A stretch of DNA of 26,368 bases, taken from positions 1-26,368 of the forward strand of contig CANQFF010000007.1 of assembly GCA_947598345.1 (NCBI GenBank). Direction: 5' to 3'. The notes beneath the pieces were generated by a model that saw nothing but the letters and a program-made list of their open reading frames with translations, was not told where the DNA came from and did no database searches. The position numbers and the translations under genes are program-made. Positions 7,562 to 14,525 of the stretch are shown piece after piece; the stretch's first letter is position 1, and every line of letters begins with the position of its first letter. This DNA comes from an uncultured Bacilli bacterium (GTDB lineage Bacteria; Bacillota_I; Bacilli_A; RF39; UBA660).

Positions 7562-8281
7562 ATGAAAAAAAATGCTTTAATTACTGGGTGTGCATTTGGT
7601 ATAGGTAGAGAAATTGCTCTGGAACTTGCAAGAGATGGATATAATATAATTGCTACTTTTAATACTAGTTTAGATGAGATAAAGATATTAAAATCAAAAG
7701 TAGAAAATATAGGAGTTAAATTTGATTATTATAAGCTAGATTTACGACAAGAAGATGAAATAAATAGTTTTTGTAATGAGATAAAAAGCAGATATACAAA
7801 ATTAGATTTATTAATAAATAATGCTGCTAAAAGTTTAGATAATGATTTTATGCTGAAAACTAAAGAAGAATTTATGGAAGTATTAGAGGTTAATTTAGTC
7901 GCACCATTTTTACTCATACAAGGTTTATATAAACTATTAGATGGAGGGGTAATAATTAATATATCATCTACAGATGGAATTAACACATATAGTAGATATA
8001 ATATGGATTATTCTGCATCTAAAGCTGGATTAATAAATTTAACAAAATCACTTTCTTTAGAATTTGATAATATAAAAGTATATGCGATATGTCCAAACTG
8101 GGTTAATTCTGGATTAGTAAAAAAGATGAATCAAGATTATTTATATGAAGAGTTAAAAAGAATTGGTCAATTAAGGTTAATTGAACCATACGAAGTCGCA
8201 CAAAAAGTAATAGAAATCATAGAAAGTGAGTTACCTAGTGGCAGTATTGTAGTAATGGAGGGAAAAAATGATAAATACTAA
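7562..8281 (+). CDS. Short-chain dehydrogenase/reductase (FabG/YmfI-like)
   Basis: A 239-residue classical SDR, a cytoplasmic NAD(P)H-dependent oxidoreductase with a Rossmann fold. It has the cofactor motif TGCAFGIG (8-15), the structural NNAA (86-89) and the catalytic set Ser135/136, Tyr150 and Lys154 (YSASK). Length is normal. The best neighbours by appearance are FabG-type reductases. One of them, Bacillus YmfI, completes the 5-aminopentanol modification of EF-P Lys32. An EF-P with Lys32 is encoded at 22085, but the link is only a suggestion. The gene overlaps the YnbB-like lyase by 14 bases, so the two form an operon. The ribosome-binding site is weak (AAGTGAGTAAGTGA). The C-terminus is short (SIVVMEGKNDKY) compared with FabG. 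Confidence 0.85.
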   Translation: MKKNALITGCAFGIGREIALELARDGYNIIATFNTSLDEIKILKSKVENIGVKFDYYKLDLRQEDEINSFCNEIKSRYTKLDLLINNAAKSLDNDFMLKTKEEFMEVLEVNLVAPFLLIQGLYKLLDGGVIINISSTDGINTYSRYNMDYSASKAGLINLTKSLSLEFDNIKVYAICPNWVNSGLVKKMNQDYLYEELKRIGQLRLIEPYEVAQKVIEIIESELPSGSIVVMEGKNDKY

Positions 8282-9503
8282 TATTTTAGAATTAATTAGT
8301 AAATCTGAAACCGAAATAAAAGATGAACTAAATAAAGTAGATGATATTGTTTTTTATAATAGTTTAAAGGTTATAGAAGCATTAAATAAGGAGAATGTAT
8401 CAGAATATCACTTAAATACTACAACAGGATATGGTTATAATGATATTGGAAGAGATACAATAGAGAATGTTTATAGTAGGATATTTAAAAGTGAAGATGC
8501 TTTGGTTAGAAATCAATTTATATCTGGAACACACGCATTAACTGTAAGTTTATTTGGGTTATTAAGACCAAATGATATAATACTTTCAATAGCAGGTACG
8601 CCTTATGATACCTTGCACGAAGTAATAGGAATTAAAGATAATCCTAGCTCACTTAAATCATTTAATATAAAATATGAACAAATAGATTTGAAAGAAAATG
8701 ACTTTGATTATGAAAAAATAATTGATAGAGTAGTTAAAAATGATATAAAACTTATTTATATTCAAAGATCTAAAGGATATTCAACTAGAAGTAGTATAAG
8801 TATTAATAAACTAGAAAAGATTATAAATGAGATAAGAAAAATAAATAAAACAGCAATAATAATGGTTGATAATTGCTATTGCGAATTTGTATCTAAAGTA
8901 GAACCAATAGAAATTGGTGCGGATATTTGTGTAGGATCACTTATTAAAAATTTAGGCGGTGGAATTGCTTCAAATGGAGCTTATGTAGTTGGTAAAAAAA
9001 GTTTAATAAATTTAGTAAGTGAGAGATTAACCGCACCAGGAGAGGGTAAGGAAGTAGGCCCTTCTTTAGGTGCGAATAGATATATTTTACAAGGATTATA
9101 TAATGCACCAAGTGCAGTGGGCAGTGCTTTAAAAACAGCTATTTTAACTAGTTATATAATGGAAAATAAGGGATATAAAGTAGAGCCTAGATATTCTGAT
9201 GAGAGAGTAGATATAGTCCAAAATATTATTTTTGAAGATGAAAATAAGTTAATTAAATACTGTCAAGGAATTCAAAGAGGTTCTGCAATCGATTCTAATG
9301 TAGTACCTATGCCATCTGATATGCCAGGTTACGACGATAAAATAATTATGGCATCCGGTTCCTTCACACAAGGTTCATCAATAGAACTTTCATGTGATGG
9401 GCCACTTCGCTATCCTTTCATCGCATATCAGCAAGGTGGTCTTACTTATGAGTATGGTAAAATTGGATTAGCAAGTGCGATAGAAATGTTAGAAAATAAG
9501 TAA
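8268..9503 (+). CDS. YnbB-like PLP-dependent lyase (aluminium resistance/methionine gamma-lyase family)
   Basis: A 411-residue fold-type I PLP enzyme of the family annotated as methionine gamma-lyase-like or aluminium resistance protein (Bacillus YnbB). Diagnostic stretches are YHLNTTTGYGYNDIGRD (47-63), SGTHALTVSLFGLLRP (86-101), YIQRSKGYSTRSS (164-176), VDNCYCEFV (200-208), and GSLIKNLGGGIA (223-234). The likely PLP lysine is Lys227. The tail contains MPSDMPGYDDKIIMASGSF and YEYGKIGLASAI. Length is normal. The physiological reaction of this family is not settled; Cys/Met-type C-S lyase activity is an inference from fold. GGAGGG precedes the ATG inside the end of the SDR gene, so translation is probably coupled. 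Confidence 0.9.
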   Translation: MINTNILELISKSETEIKDELNKVDDIVFYNSLKVIEALNKENVSEYHLNTTTGYGYNDIGRDTIENVYSRIFKSEDALVRNQFISGTHALTVSLFGLLRPNDIILSIAGTPYDTLHEVIGIKDNPSSLKSFNIKYEQIDLKENDFDYEKIIDRVVKNDIKLIYIQRSKGYSTRSSISINKLEKIINEIRKINKTAIIMVDNCYCEFVSKVEPIEIGADICVGSLIKNLGGGIASNGAYVVGKKSLINLVSERLTAPGEGKEVGPSLGANRYILQGLYNAPSAVGSALKTAILTSYIMENKGYKVEPRYSDERVDIVQNIIFEDENKLIKYCQGIQRGSAIDSNVVPMPSDMPGYDDKIIMASGSFTQGSSIELSCDGPLRYPFIAYQQGGLTYEYGKIGLASAIEMLENK

Positions 9504-9519
9504 TTTAAACTTATTTTTT
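9493..9519 (+). terminator. Possible terminator overlapping the lyase stop codon
   Basis: AAAATAAGT (9493-9501) can pair with ACTTATTTT (9509-9517), loop of seven, with T residues continuing to 9519. The stem is A/T-only except one G-C, so it is weak. The TAA stop (9501-9503) lies at the loop boundary. Confidence 0.5.
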
Positions 9520-9609
9520 AATGTAAAAAAGTGTATATTTTCTATAATGATAATAGTAAGATATATACTTTTAAACCAAAAAGATATATATTATAAATAG
9601 GAGTGAATT

Positions 9610-10266
9610 ATGTCTAATAAAAAGAAGTTAGATATTTTATATGAAGATAAATATCTTATAGTTGTAAATAAGCCACATAATCTTCTTACAATATCAACAC
9701 AAAAAGAAAAAGAAAAAACTTTATATCACTATGTTTATGAGTATTTAAAACAAAAACACAAAAGTAATAAAGTTTTTATAGTACATAGATTAGATAAAGA
9801 TACAAGCGGTATTGTTGTTTTTGCAAAAGACGAAAAAACTAAATTTTATTTACAAGAAAATTGGGATAAGTTTAGAAGAGGGTATGTAGCGGTTGTATGT
9901 GGCAAAGTAAAAAATAACAGAGGTGTTTTAAAGAGCTATTTAAAGGAAACAAAGACATTATTAACTTATTCAGTTAATGATAAACAAGGTAAACTTGCTA
10001 TAACTGAATATGAAAAGGTATTAGAAACAAAAGGTTATACTATGTTAAGTTTAAATCTTAAAACTGGTAGAAAAAATCAAATAAGGGTGCAACTTAGTGA
10101 CATGGGAAATCCAATAGTAGGCGATAAGAAATATGGTAGTAATAAAAATCCAATTAGAAGGATGGCTCTTGTAGCTAATTCTATTGAATTTATTCATCCT
10201 AAAACACAAAAACCAGTTTTTATAGAAATAGATATACCTAATTCTTTTATAAATTTATTTAGATGA
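9610..10266 (+). CDS. RluA-family RNA pseudouridine synthase
   Basis: A 218-residue pseudouridine synthase that isomerises uridine in rRNA or tRNA. The catalytic motif HRLDKDTSG is at 59-67 with the nucleophilic Asp62. Other family motifs are the start LYEDKYLIVVNKP (9-22), TGRKNQIRVQLSDMGNPIVGD (about 158-178) and KKYG. It lacks the N-terminal S4 domain of RluD/YlyB, so its length matches the short RluA/TruC branch. The RNA target cannot be assigned. AGGAGTGA precedes the ATG. The next gene begins seven bases after its stop, indicating an operon with the DUF1292 and transglycosylase genes. Confidence 0.93.
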   Translation: MSNKKKLDILYEDKYLIVVNKPHNLLTISTQKEKEKTLYHYVYEYLKQKHKSNKVFIVHRLDKDTSGIVVFAKDEKTKFYLQENWDKFRRGYVAVVCGKVKNNRGVLKSYLKETKTLLTYSVNDKQGKLAITEYEKVLETKGYTMLSLNLKTGRKNQIRVQLSDMGNPIVGDKKYGSNKNPIRRMALVANSIEFIHPKTQKPVFIEIDIPNSFINLFR

Positions 10267-10273
10267 GGTGACT

Positions 10274-10501
10274 ATGAATTTTAAAGTAATTGAAAATGGA
10301 ATAGAAATTGAATGTAATATAATAAAGATGTTTAAGGACGAGGGCAATGATATAAATTATATTGTTTATACGGATGGAACAAAAGATGATTATGGTAACT
10401 TAAACATTTATGCATCTAGATGTATACTTGATGGAAAAGATATTGTTTTAAAAAATATAGAAAACGAATATGAATGGAATTTAATAGACAATATTCTATA
10501 G
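10274..10501 (+). CDS. DUF1292 (YrzB-like) small protein
   Basis: A 75-residue acidic protein matching the DUF1292 pattern: an opening ENGIEIECNIIKMF, then INYIVYTDGT, IYASRC and a C-terminal EYEWNLID. In Bacilli the family member YrzB is encoded beside Holliday-junction and mreB-like genes and its function is unknown. The ATG at 10274 is preferred over the in-frame GTG at 10268 because GAGGTG (10265-10270) forms the ribosome-binding site. It sits between the pseudouridine synthase and the transglycosylase genes, with 14 bases to the latter. Confidence 0.75.
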   Translation: MNFKVIENGIEIECNIIKMFKDEGNDINYIVYTDGTKDDYGNLNIYASRCILDGKDIVLKNIENEYEWNLIDNIL

Positions 10502-10515
10502 TATAGGGTGGTAGT

Positions 10516-11784
10516 TTGAAAAGAGTAGAGTTATACATAAATAGAAAAAGTTTAATAACACTAAATGAATTTGAAGATTTAAACTCAAATTATGTAAGTT
10601 TAATGTTAAGAGAAAATGATTTAATTAACTATATTAAGTCACTAGCTTCAAAAAGAATAATATCTATTCAGGAAAATCCAAATGGTAGAGATATGTCTAT
10701 AGTGTATTCTGATGCAATCGTCGAAGTTAGAGGCTATATGGATTTATTTAAAAAAGGAATAATAAATTCTTTGTTTGAAAGTATAATACATTATGAAGAG
10801 GAAGTTGCTAGAAAAAGCTTAGAAAAGCAAAAAGTTACTAGAAAAAATAAATATGTTTCTAAAAGAATTATCGCATCAGGTATTACACTTATTACATTAT
10901 CTACTTATTTTTGGCCAAATATAGCTAATGCTATTATTAATAAGGTAGGTGCAAGTGATAATAATGATAAAAAAGTTGAAGCAACTTTAGAAGAAGAAAT
11001 AGAAACACCTGTAGATGAAATATTAGATGGAAAAGTAGATTTTTTTAAGCCAGATGAACCAAGTGTTATTGAACCAGAAAAACCTAAAGAAGAACAAACT
11101 AGTGTCATTGAGCCAGAAGAAATGAAAGAAGAACAAACTAGTGTTTTTATTGAATATAACGATAGGTCTAGTTTAGATAAAGCACAAGAAACAAAGTCAA
11201 GATATGATGAACTTATAAAAAAGTATTCTTCTATGTATGGCCTTGATTATAAATTAGTTACTGCAATAGCTACACAAGAACAAGGTATTCATTCAGTGGA
11301 TAGGGGAAGTAGCGCAACAGGTCTTATGCAAATAGAAAATGCTGTTTGGTTAGGTAAACAAATAAAAGCATATAATTTTGAAAATAATTGTGAAGAATCT
11401 TTTACTGTAACACAAGATATGGTATCTGATTTATCATACAATATAAAGATAGGATGTATGATACTTCAACAAAATTTAAAAATGATGAGATATAATATAT
11501 TATTAGGATTGCAATCGTATAATATGGGTTATGGAAATATGATGAAAATATTACAAGTTTATTCTCAAGAATGCAATAAAACAATTGATGAAATTATAGA
11601 TGATCAAACAGATAATGGTTGGATGGACTATAGATATATTCCAAATTGTGGAGATTGTAATTATATTGAGCATGTTTTATCGTGGATAGGTGATGAAACC
11701 GAATTAAATTGTTTTAAAGAAAATGGTGAAATTGTAAGTATAAATATTAATAAAAATTTATCAAAAAGACAAAATACAATATGA
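10516..11784 (+). CDS. Membrane-anchored lytic transglycosylase (SLT domain)
   Basis: A 422-residue protein with an unusual layout. About 115 residues of unrecognised cytoplasmic sequence come first, then one transmembrane segment (about 118-140, followed by a polar region). Next is an acidic Pro/Glu linker (150-215) with a tandem repeat, and finally a C-terminal SLT-type lysozyme-like domain (about 225-400). Domain motifs are LVTAIATQEQGIHS (247-260, likely catalytic Glu255), ATGLMQI (267-273) and GLQSYNMGYG (331-340). It should cleave peptidoglycan strands outside the membrane. Translation starts at TTG 10516 behind AGGGTGGTAG. No alternative start gives a complete N-terminus. The TGA stop is inside the terminator stem. 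What the cytoplasmic domain does is unknown. Confidence 0.85.
   Translation: MKRVELYINRKSLITLNEFEDLNSNYVSLMLRENDLINYIKSLASKRIISIQENPNGRDMSIVYSDAIVEVRGYMDLFKKGIINSLFESIIHYEEEVARKSLEKQKVTRKNKYVSKRIIASGITLITLSTYFWPNIANAIINKVGASDNNDKKVEATLEEEIETPVDEILDGKVDFFKPDEPSVIEPEKPKEEQTSVIEPEEMKEEQTSVFIEYNDRSSLDKAQETKSRYDELIKKYSSMYGLDYKLVTAIATQEQGIHSVDRGSSATGLMQIENAVWLGKQIKAYNFENNCEESFTVTQDMVSDLSYNIKIGCMILQQNLKMMRYNILLGLQSYNMGYGNMMKILQVYSQECNKTIDEIIDDQTDNGWMDYRYIPNCGDCNYIEHVLSWIGDETELNCFKENGEIVSININKNLSKRQNTI
11062..11139 (+). repeat. Two 39-base tandem repeats in the transglycosylase linker
   Basis: Units 11062-11100 and 11101-11139 encode SVIEPEKPKEEQT and SVIEPEEMKEEQT. The copies differ at a few bases, and a third copy begins (SV) and breaks off. 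The repeat lengthens a flexible acidic spacer between membrane and enzyme. Confidence 0.9.
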
Positions 11785-11807
11785 GTTTTTTCATATTGTT
11801 ATTTTTA
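11777..11807 (+). terminator. Terminator containing the transglycosylase stop codon
   Basis: Perfect 8-bp stem CAATATGA (11777-11784) / TCATATTG (11791-11798), loop GTTTTT, followed by TTATTTTTA. The TGA stop is the end of the left arm. Confidence 0.7.
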
Positions 11808-11818
11808 TCGCATATTAT
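11791..11818 (+). promoter_or_regulatory. Possible sigma-E-like (sporulation) promoter of yabP
   Basis: TCATATT (11791-11797) matches the Bacillus sigma-E -35 KMATATT. After 13 bases CATATTAT (11811-11818) matches six of eight positions of CATACAHT. No good sigma-A pair is seen here. Against it, the -35 is also the arm of a terminator, and the start site would fall on the ribosome-binding site. Confidence 0.35.
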
Positions 11819-11833
11819 GAAATAGGTGATATT

Positions 11834-12118
11834 ATGGACAAGGATGTATTACTAGGCAATCATAATATAAATATTACACAAAGAAAAAATATTAGTATTA
11901 CAGGCGTCAAAAAAATTGATAATTTTGATGAAAATGAATTTTTATTAGAAACTAATATGGGTTATTTACTTATAAAGGGAACAAATCTTGAAATTATAAA
12001 ACTAGATACTTATCAAGGTGATGTATCAATAAAAGGAAAAATTGATAGTTTAGCTTATACAGAATCATCAAAAAAACAAGAAAAACAAGAAAGTATAATT
12101 TCAAAATTATTTAAATGA
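11834..12118 (+). CDS. yabP: YabP family spore-associated protein
   Basis: A 94-residue soluble protein matching the YabP family. It has an opening HNINITQRKNISITGVKKI (10-28), then FDENEFLLETNMGYLLIKGTNLEI (30-53), LDTYQGDVSIKGKIDSLAY and a variable Lys/Gln-rich tail. The NITQRKNISITGV core and the LLIKG strand are characteristic. In Bacillus, YabP is made in the mother cell and is needed for spore cortex formation with YabQ. The order yabP-yabQ-divIC is the Bacillus order, which strongly supports the assignment. The stop and the next start share ATGA, so translation is coupled. AGGTGAT precedes the ATG. Whether this organism sporulates cannot be told here. Confidence 0.85.
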   Translation: MDKDVLLGNHNINITQRKNISITGVKKIDNFDENEFLLETNMGYLLIKGTNLEIIKLDTYQGDVSIKGKIDSLAYTESSKKQEKQESIISKLFK

Positions 12119-12402
12119 TTTATTTATCACTTCAGTTGGAATTAATTATTTTTTCTTTTATATTTGGTTTCTTGTTTTCATCACTTTTAGAATGGTTTAA
12201 TAAAAAAATTATGAAATATCCCTCATATATAAAATTAATATTATCGGTATTATTAATATTTATTGTAACTTATTTGTATTTTATTGGTATTCAAAAAATA
12301 GGTAACGCTATTTTCCATATATATTCTATAATAAGTATTATTGTCGGTTTTATAGTATATGATTTATTAATTAGACTAATTGCAAACAATAATAAAAAAT
12401 GA
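12115..12402 (+). CDS. yabQ: YabQ-like membrane protein
   Basis: A 95-residue hydrophobic protein with three predicted transmembrane helices (about 5-24, 38-58 and 66-86) and a short basic tail. It is assigned mainly by position, ATGA-coupled to yabP and directly before divIC, and by a start (LQLELIIFSFIFGFLFSSLLEWFN) that fits YabQ, a membrane protein required for spore cortex synthesis in Bacillus. It is about half the length of Bacillus YabQ and lacks its C-terminal cytoplasmic part, so it represents only the membrane core. Its last codons hold the promoter for divIC. Confidence 0.7.
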   Translation: MIYLSLQLELIIFSFIFGFLFSSLLEWFNKKIMKYPSYIKLILSVLLIFIVTYLYFIGIQKIGNAIFHIYSIISIIVGFIVYDLLIRLIANNNKK

Positions 12403-12408
12403 TATAAT
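12380..12408 (+). promoter_or_regulatory. Vegetative promoter for divIC
   Basis: -35 TTGCAA (12380-12385), 17-base spacer, -10 TATAAT (12403-12408), with TGA before it as an extended -10. It lies across the yabQ 3' end, so divIC can be expressed independently of yabPQ. Confidence 0.8.
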
Positions 12409-12423
12409 TGTTACGGTGATATT

Positions 12424-12864
12424 ATGGCTAAAAGGAAGATACCTGCTGTATCAAAAAGGAGACTTACTTTTTTTGGAACAATAAGTTTAGTAGCCATTTT
12501 ATATTTTATTTTTAGTTCACTATATAATTTATATGTTATAATTGATTTAACTAATCAAAAAAAACAGTTAGATGATTATTATGCTCAATTACAAGAAGAG
12601 GCTTCAGAGCTTAAAATAGATATAGAAAAGTTAAATGATCCAGAATATCGTGCTAACTATGCAAGAGAAAAGTTTCTATATTCTAAAGACGGTGAATACA
12701 TATTACAATTTATAGATGAAGTAGATGACACTAGTAATAAGCTTAATACATTAAGTTTAAATATAAATAAAAACTATTTAATAACTGGTTTAAGTTTAGT
12801 GATGGTTTTAGTGTTTTTATATATAATATTTAAAGGTGGAAAAAAGAATAAAAAAAGAAAATAA
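12424..12864 (+). CDS. divIC: Septum formation protein DivIC (FtsB-like)
   Basis: A 146-residue bitopic-type division protein. It has a basic N-terminus, a transmembrane helix (16-38), an extracytoplasmic coiled coil (about 40-71) and the DivIC/FtsB tail motif LNDPEYRANYAREKFLYSKDGEYIL (70-94). DivIC works with FtsL and DivIB in the divisome to activate septal peptidoglycan synthesis by FtsW and class B PBPs. The odd feature is an added C-terminal segment. Residues 118-136 are strongly hydrophobic (ITGLSLVMVLVFLYIIF) and end in a basic cluster. This predicts a second transmembrane helix that would return the C-terminus to the cytoplasm, whereas ordinary DivIC has one helix. Its own promoter lies in yabQ. 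Confidence 0.9.
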   Translation: MAKRKIPAVSKRRLTFFGTISLVAILYFIFSSLYNLYVIIDLTNQKKQLDDYYAQLQEEASELKIDIEKLNDPEYRANYAREKFLYSKDGEYILQFIDEVDDTSNKLNTLSLNINKNYLITGLSLVMVLVFLYIIFKGGKKNKKRK

Positions 12865-12893
12865 AGGAACTATAATTTTACAGTTCCTTTTTC
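12863..12893. terminator. Bidirectional terminator between divIC and lemA
   Basis: AAAGGAACT (12863-12871) pairs with AGTTCCTTT (12882-12890), ten-base loop, A-rich to the left and T residues to the right. It serves both convergent genes. Both stop codons (12862-12864 plus, 12870-12872 minus) touch the left arm. Confidence 0.9.
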
Positions 12894-13412
12894 ATTTTCT
12901 ACATTATTTCCATCAAAGTAATCTTTAGTTTTATAATGCTTTAATAGTGCAATAAAATTAGATGGACAAGTTTTAACAAGTTTATTATAATCTGTAACTA
13001 TATCGTTATAGTATTTTCTTAGACCAACTATTTCTGACTCAGATTCCATAAGATTTATTTCTATTTTTATAAATTCCTGACAAGTTTGTAGTTCTACATA
13101 TTTTTCTTTTAATGCATGAAATTCATTAATAGCGTCGTATAAACTTCTATCTAATTCAAAATTATTTAATTTTTTTGATCTAATTTTTTCAATTATTTCT
13201 AAAACTTCTTCATCAGTTTTAATATTAGCTTTAATTATACCTATCGATTTATTTAATAAGTCAAATCTTTTTCTTAGAGTGGCATCTATATTAACATCAG
13301 CCTCGTTTATTCTAATTATATAATCTTGAAAATGATTATAAGTAGAGACTAATAGAATTAAAATTAGACAAATTGCAATTATCACTGAAAGTATTACAAT
13401 AATCGTATTCAT
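12870..13412 (-). CDS. LemA family membrane protein
   Basis: A 180-residue protein with an N-terminal transmembrane anchor (about 2-24) and a helical body of the LemA family. Recognisable elements are YNHFQDYIIRINEADVNIDATLRKRFDLLN (25-54), matching the family's IDvqLkRRxDLIPNL region. Later come LRKYYNDIVTDYNKLVKTCPSNFIA (131-155), matching RRxYNdxVxxYNxxxxxFPxxxxA, and a shortened end with YF. The family is widespread and its biochemical role is not firmly known; proposed links are to envelope stress and membrane proteases. AGGTGA precedes the ATG. It is transcribed alone, convergent with divIC and divergent from the nuclease-like gene. Confidence 0.88.
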   Translation of the reverse strand: MNTIIVILSVIIAICLILILLVSTYNHFQDYIIRINEADVNIDATLRKRFDLLNKSIGIIKANIKTDEEVLEIIEKIRSKKLNNFELDRSLYDAINEFHALKEKYVELQTCQEFIKIEINLMESESEIVGLRKYYNDIVTDYNKLVKTCPSNFIALLKHYKTKDYFDGNNVENEKGTVKL

Positions 13413-13435
13413 TTTTTGTCACCTACCCTAATAAC

Positions 13436-13464
13436 ATTATAGCAAATCTTTAAAAATCAATCAA
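13436..13464 (-). promoter_or_regulatory. Promoter of lemA
   Basis: Minus strand: -35 TTGATT (13459-13464), 17-base spacer, -10 TATAAT (13436-13441). Confidence 0.85.
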
Positions 13465-13490
13465 TACTAAATAAAAAAATATTAAATTTG

Positions 13491-13499
13491 TGTTATAAT
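13491..13499 (+). promoter_or_regulatory. Extended -10 promoter of the nuclease-like gene
   Basis: TGT followed by TATAAT (13494-13499), an extended -10. The region 17 bases upstream has no recognisable -35. It lies back to back with the lemA promoter about 30 bases away. Confidence 0.6.
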
Positions 13500-13523
13500 A
13501 TTTATGAAATTGGAAGTGATTAT

Positions 13524-14498
13524 ATGCAAAAAATATTATCAAATGATAATGAATATTGTGAATATGAGTATGTAGATGAAGCAGAGTTTGAAAAAGATAT
13601 TGTGGATAATGCAAAAAAAATTTTCGGTAATAAAACAATTTATATTGATGTAAAAAAATTAATAAAGGCTAAGTATAAAAATAGTTCTATTCCAGATGGA
13701 TATTTATTTGATTATACTGTGGAGGCTAAACCTAAATTATATTTGGTTGAAAATGAGCTAAAAACTCATTCAATAAGGGATCATATAGCTCCTCAATTAG
13801 TTCAATTTGCTTTTAATTATAAACATAATTTATTAGAAATAAAAGATATAATAGTAAACAATATGATAGAAAATAATATCGATATAGATAGTATTGCTAA
13901 AAATGCTGGATATAGAAATGCAGATGCTATGATAACTGATATAATATCAAAAGACAAACTAGGAGTTATTATACCAATAGATGAGATTACAGATGAATTA
14001 AAAGAGTTAAAAAATTTATTTAGATTTGATATAGAACTATTACAATTTAAAAAATTCTTTATTGGTAAAGATTATGTATATTCATATGATAAATTTAATG
14101 AAGATATTGTACCAAATAATAATAAAGACTTATTAATGGAGCCTGATACAATTTTAGTAGCTGCAGAAAAGAAGGGCTTTAAAGAGGAATTTTTAGGTAA
14201 TAATCGTTGGTATGCTGTAGCTATTGGAATTAATATGTTAGATAAGCTAAAATATATTGCAGTTTATCAAAAAAGTCCAGTTAAAGCTATTACTTATTAT
14301 GCAGAAATTGCTAACATAGATTTATATGAAGATACTGGAAAATATATTATTTATTTTAATGGTGAAGCTAAAAAATTAAAAATACCTATACCTTTAAATC
14401 CAAAAAATACAAATAAAGCTCCACAAGGTAGAGTATATACTAATATTAAAAAAATAATAAATGCTAATAATAAAACAACTTTAGATGATATATTTTAA
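13524..14498 (+). CDS. PD-(D/E)XK nuclease-like protein with extra C-terminal domain
   Basis: A 324-residue soluble protein. The N-terminal part carries a pattern typical of PD-(D/E)XK nucleases: FEKDIVDNAKKIFG with an acidic helix residue (22-35), SIPDGYLFD with Asp58 (55-63), VENELK with Glu76/Glu78 and Lys80 (75-80), and APQLVQFA with a following Gln (89-96). Residues 101-200 are helical and include RNADAMITDII. The last 120 residues form a second domain (DTILVAAEKKGF 208-219, NNRWYAVAIG 226-235, KLKYIAVYQKSPVKAITYYAEI 241-262, then GRVYTNIKKI). It looks beta-rich with conserved-looking aromatics and could be a PUA/EVE-like nucleic acid or modified-base reader, which is inference. The ATG is chosen because GGAAGTGAT precedes it. 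A TTG at 13488 lies before the -10 box. No methylase or partner is nearby. Confidence 0.7.
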   Translation: MQKILSNDNEYCEYEYVDEAEFEKDIVDNAKKIFGNKTIYIDVKKLIKAKYKNSSIPDGYLFDYTVEAKPKLYLVENELKTHSIRDHIAPQLVQFAFNYKHNLLEIKDIIVNNMIENNIDIDSIAKNAGYRNADAMITDIISKDKLGVIIPIDEITDELKELKNLFRFDIELLQFKKFFIGKDYVYSYDKFNEDIVPNNNKDLLMEPDTILVAAEKKGFKEEFLGNNRWYAVAIGINMLDKLKYIAVYQKSPVKAITYYAEIANIDLYEDTGKYIIYFNGEAKKLKIPIPLNPKNTNKAPQGRVYTNIKKIINANNKTTLDDIF

Positions 14499-14525
14499 AA
14501 AAAGAGTTTGACACTCTTTTTCTAT
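14497..14525. terminator. Bidirectional terminator between the nuclease-like and substrate-binding genes
   Basis: AAAAAGAGT (14499-14507) pairs with ACTCTTTTT (14513-14521), loop TTGAC, with further A on the left for the minus-strand transcript. Confidence 0.85.

Noticed and set aside
9559..9590. AGATATATA repeated at 9559-9567 and 9582-9590 upstream of the pseudouridine synthase
   Set aside because: Short A/T direct repeats are common at this base composition and no inverted partner or conserved box supports an operator.
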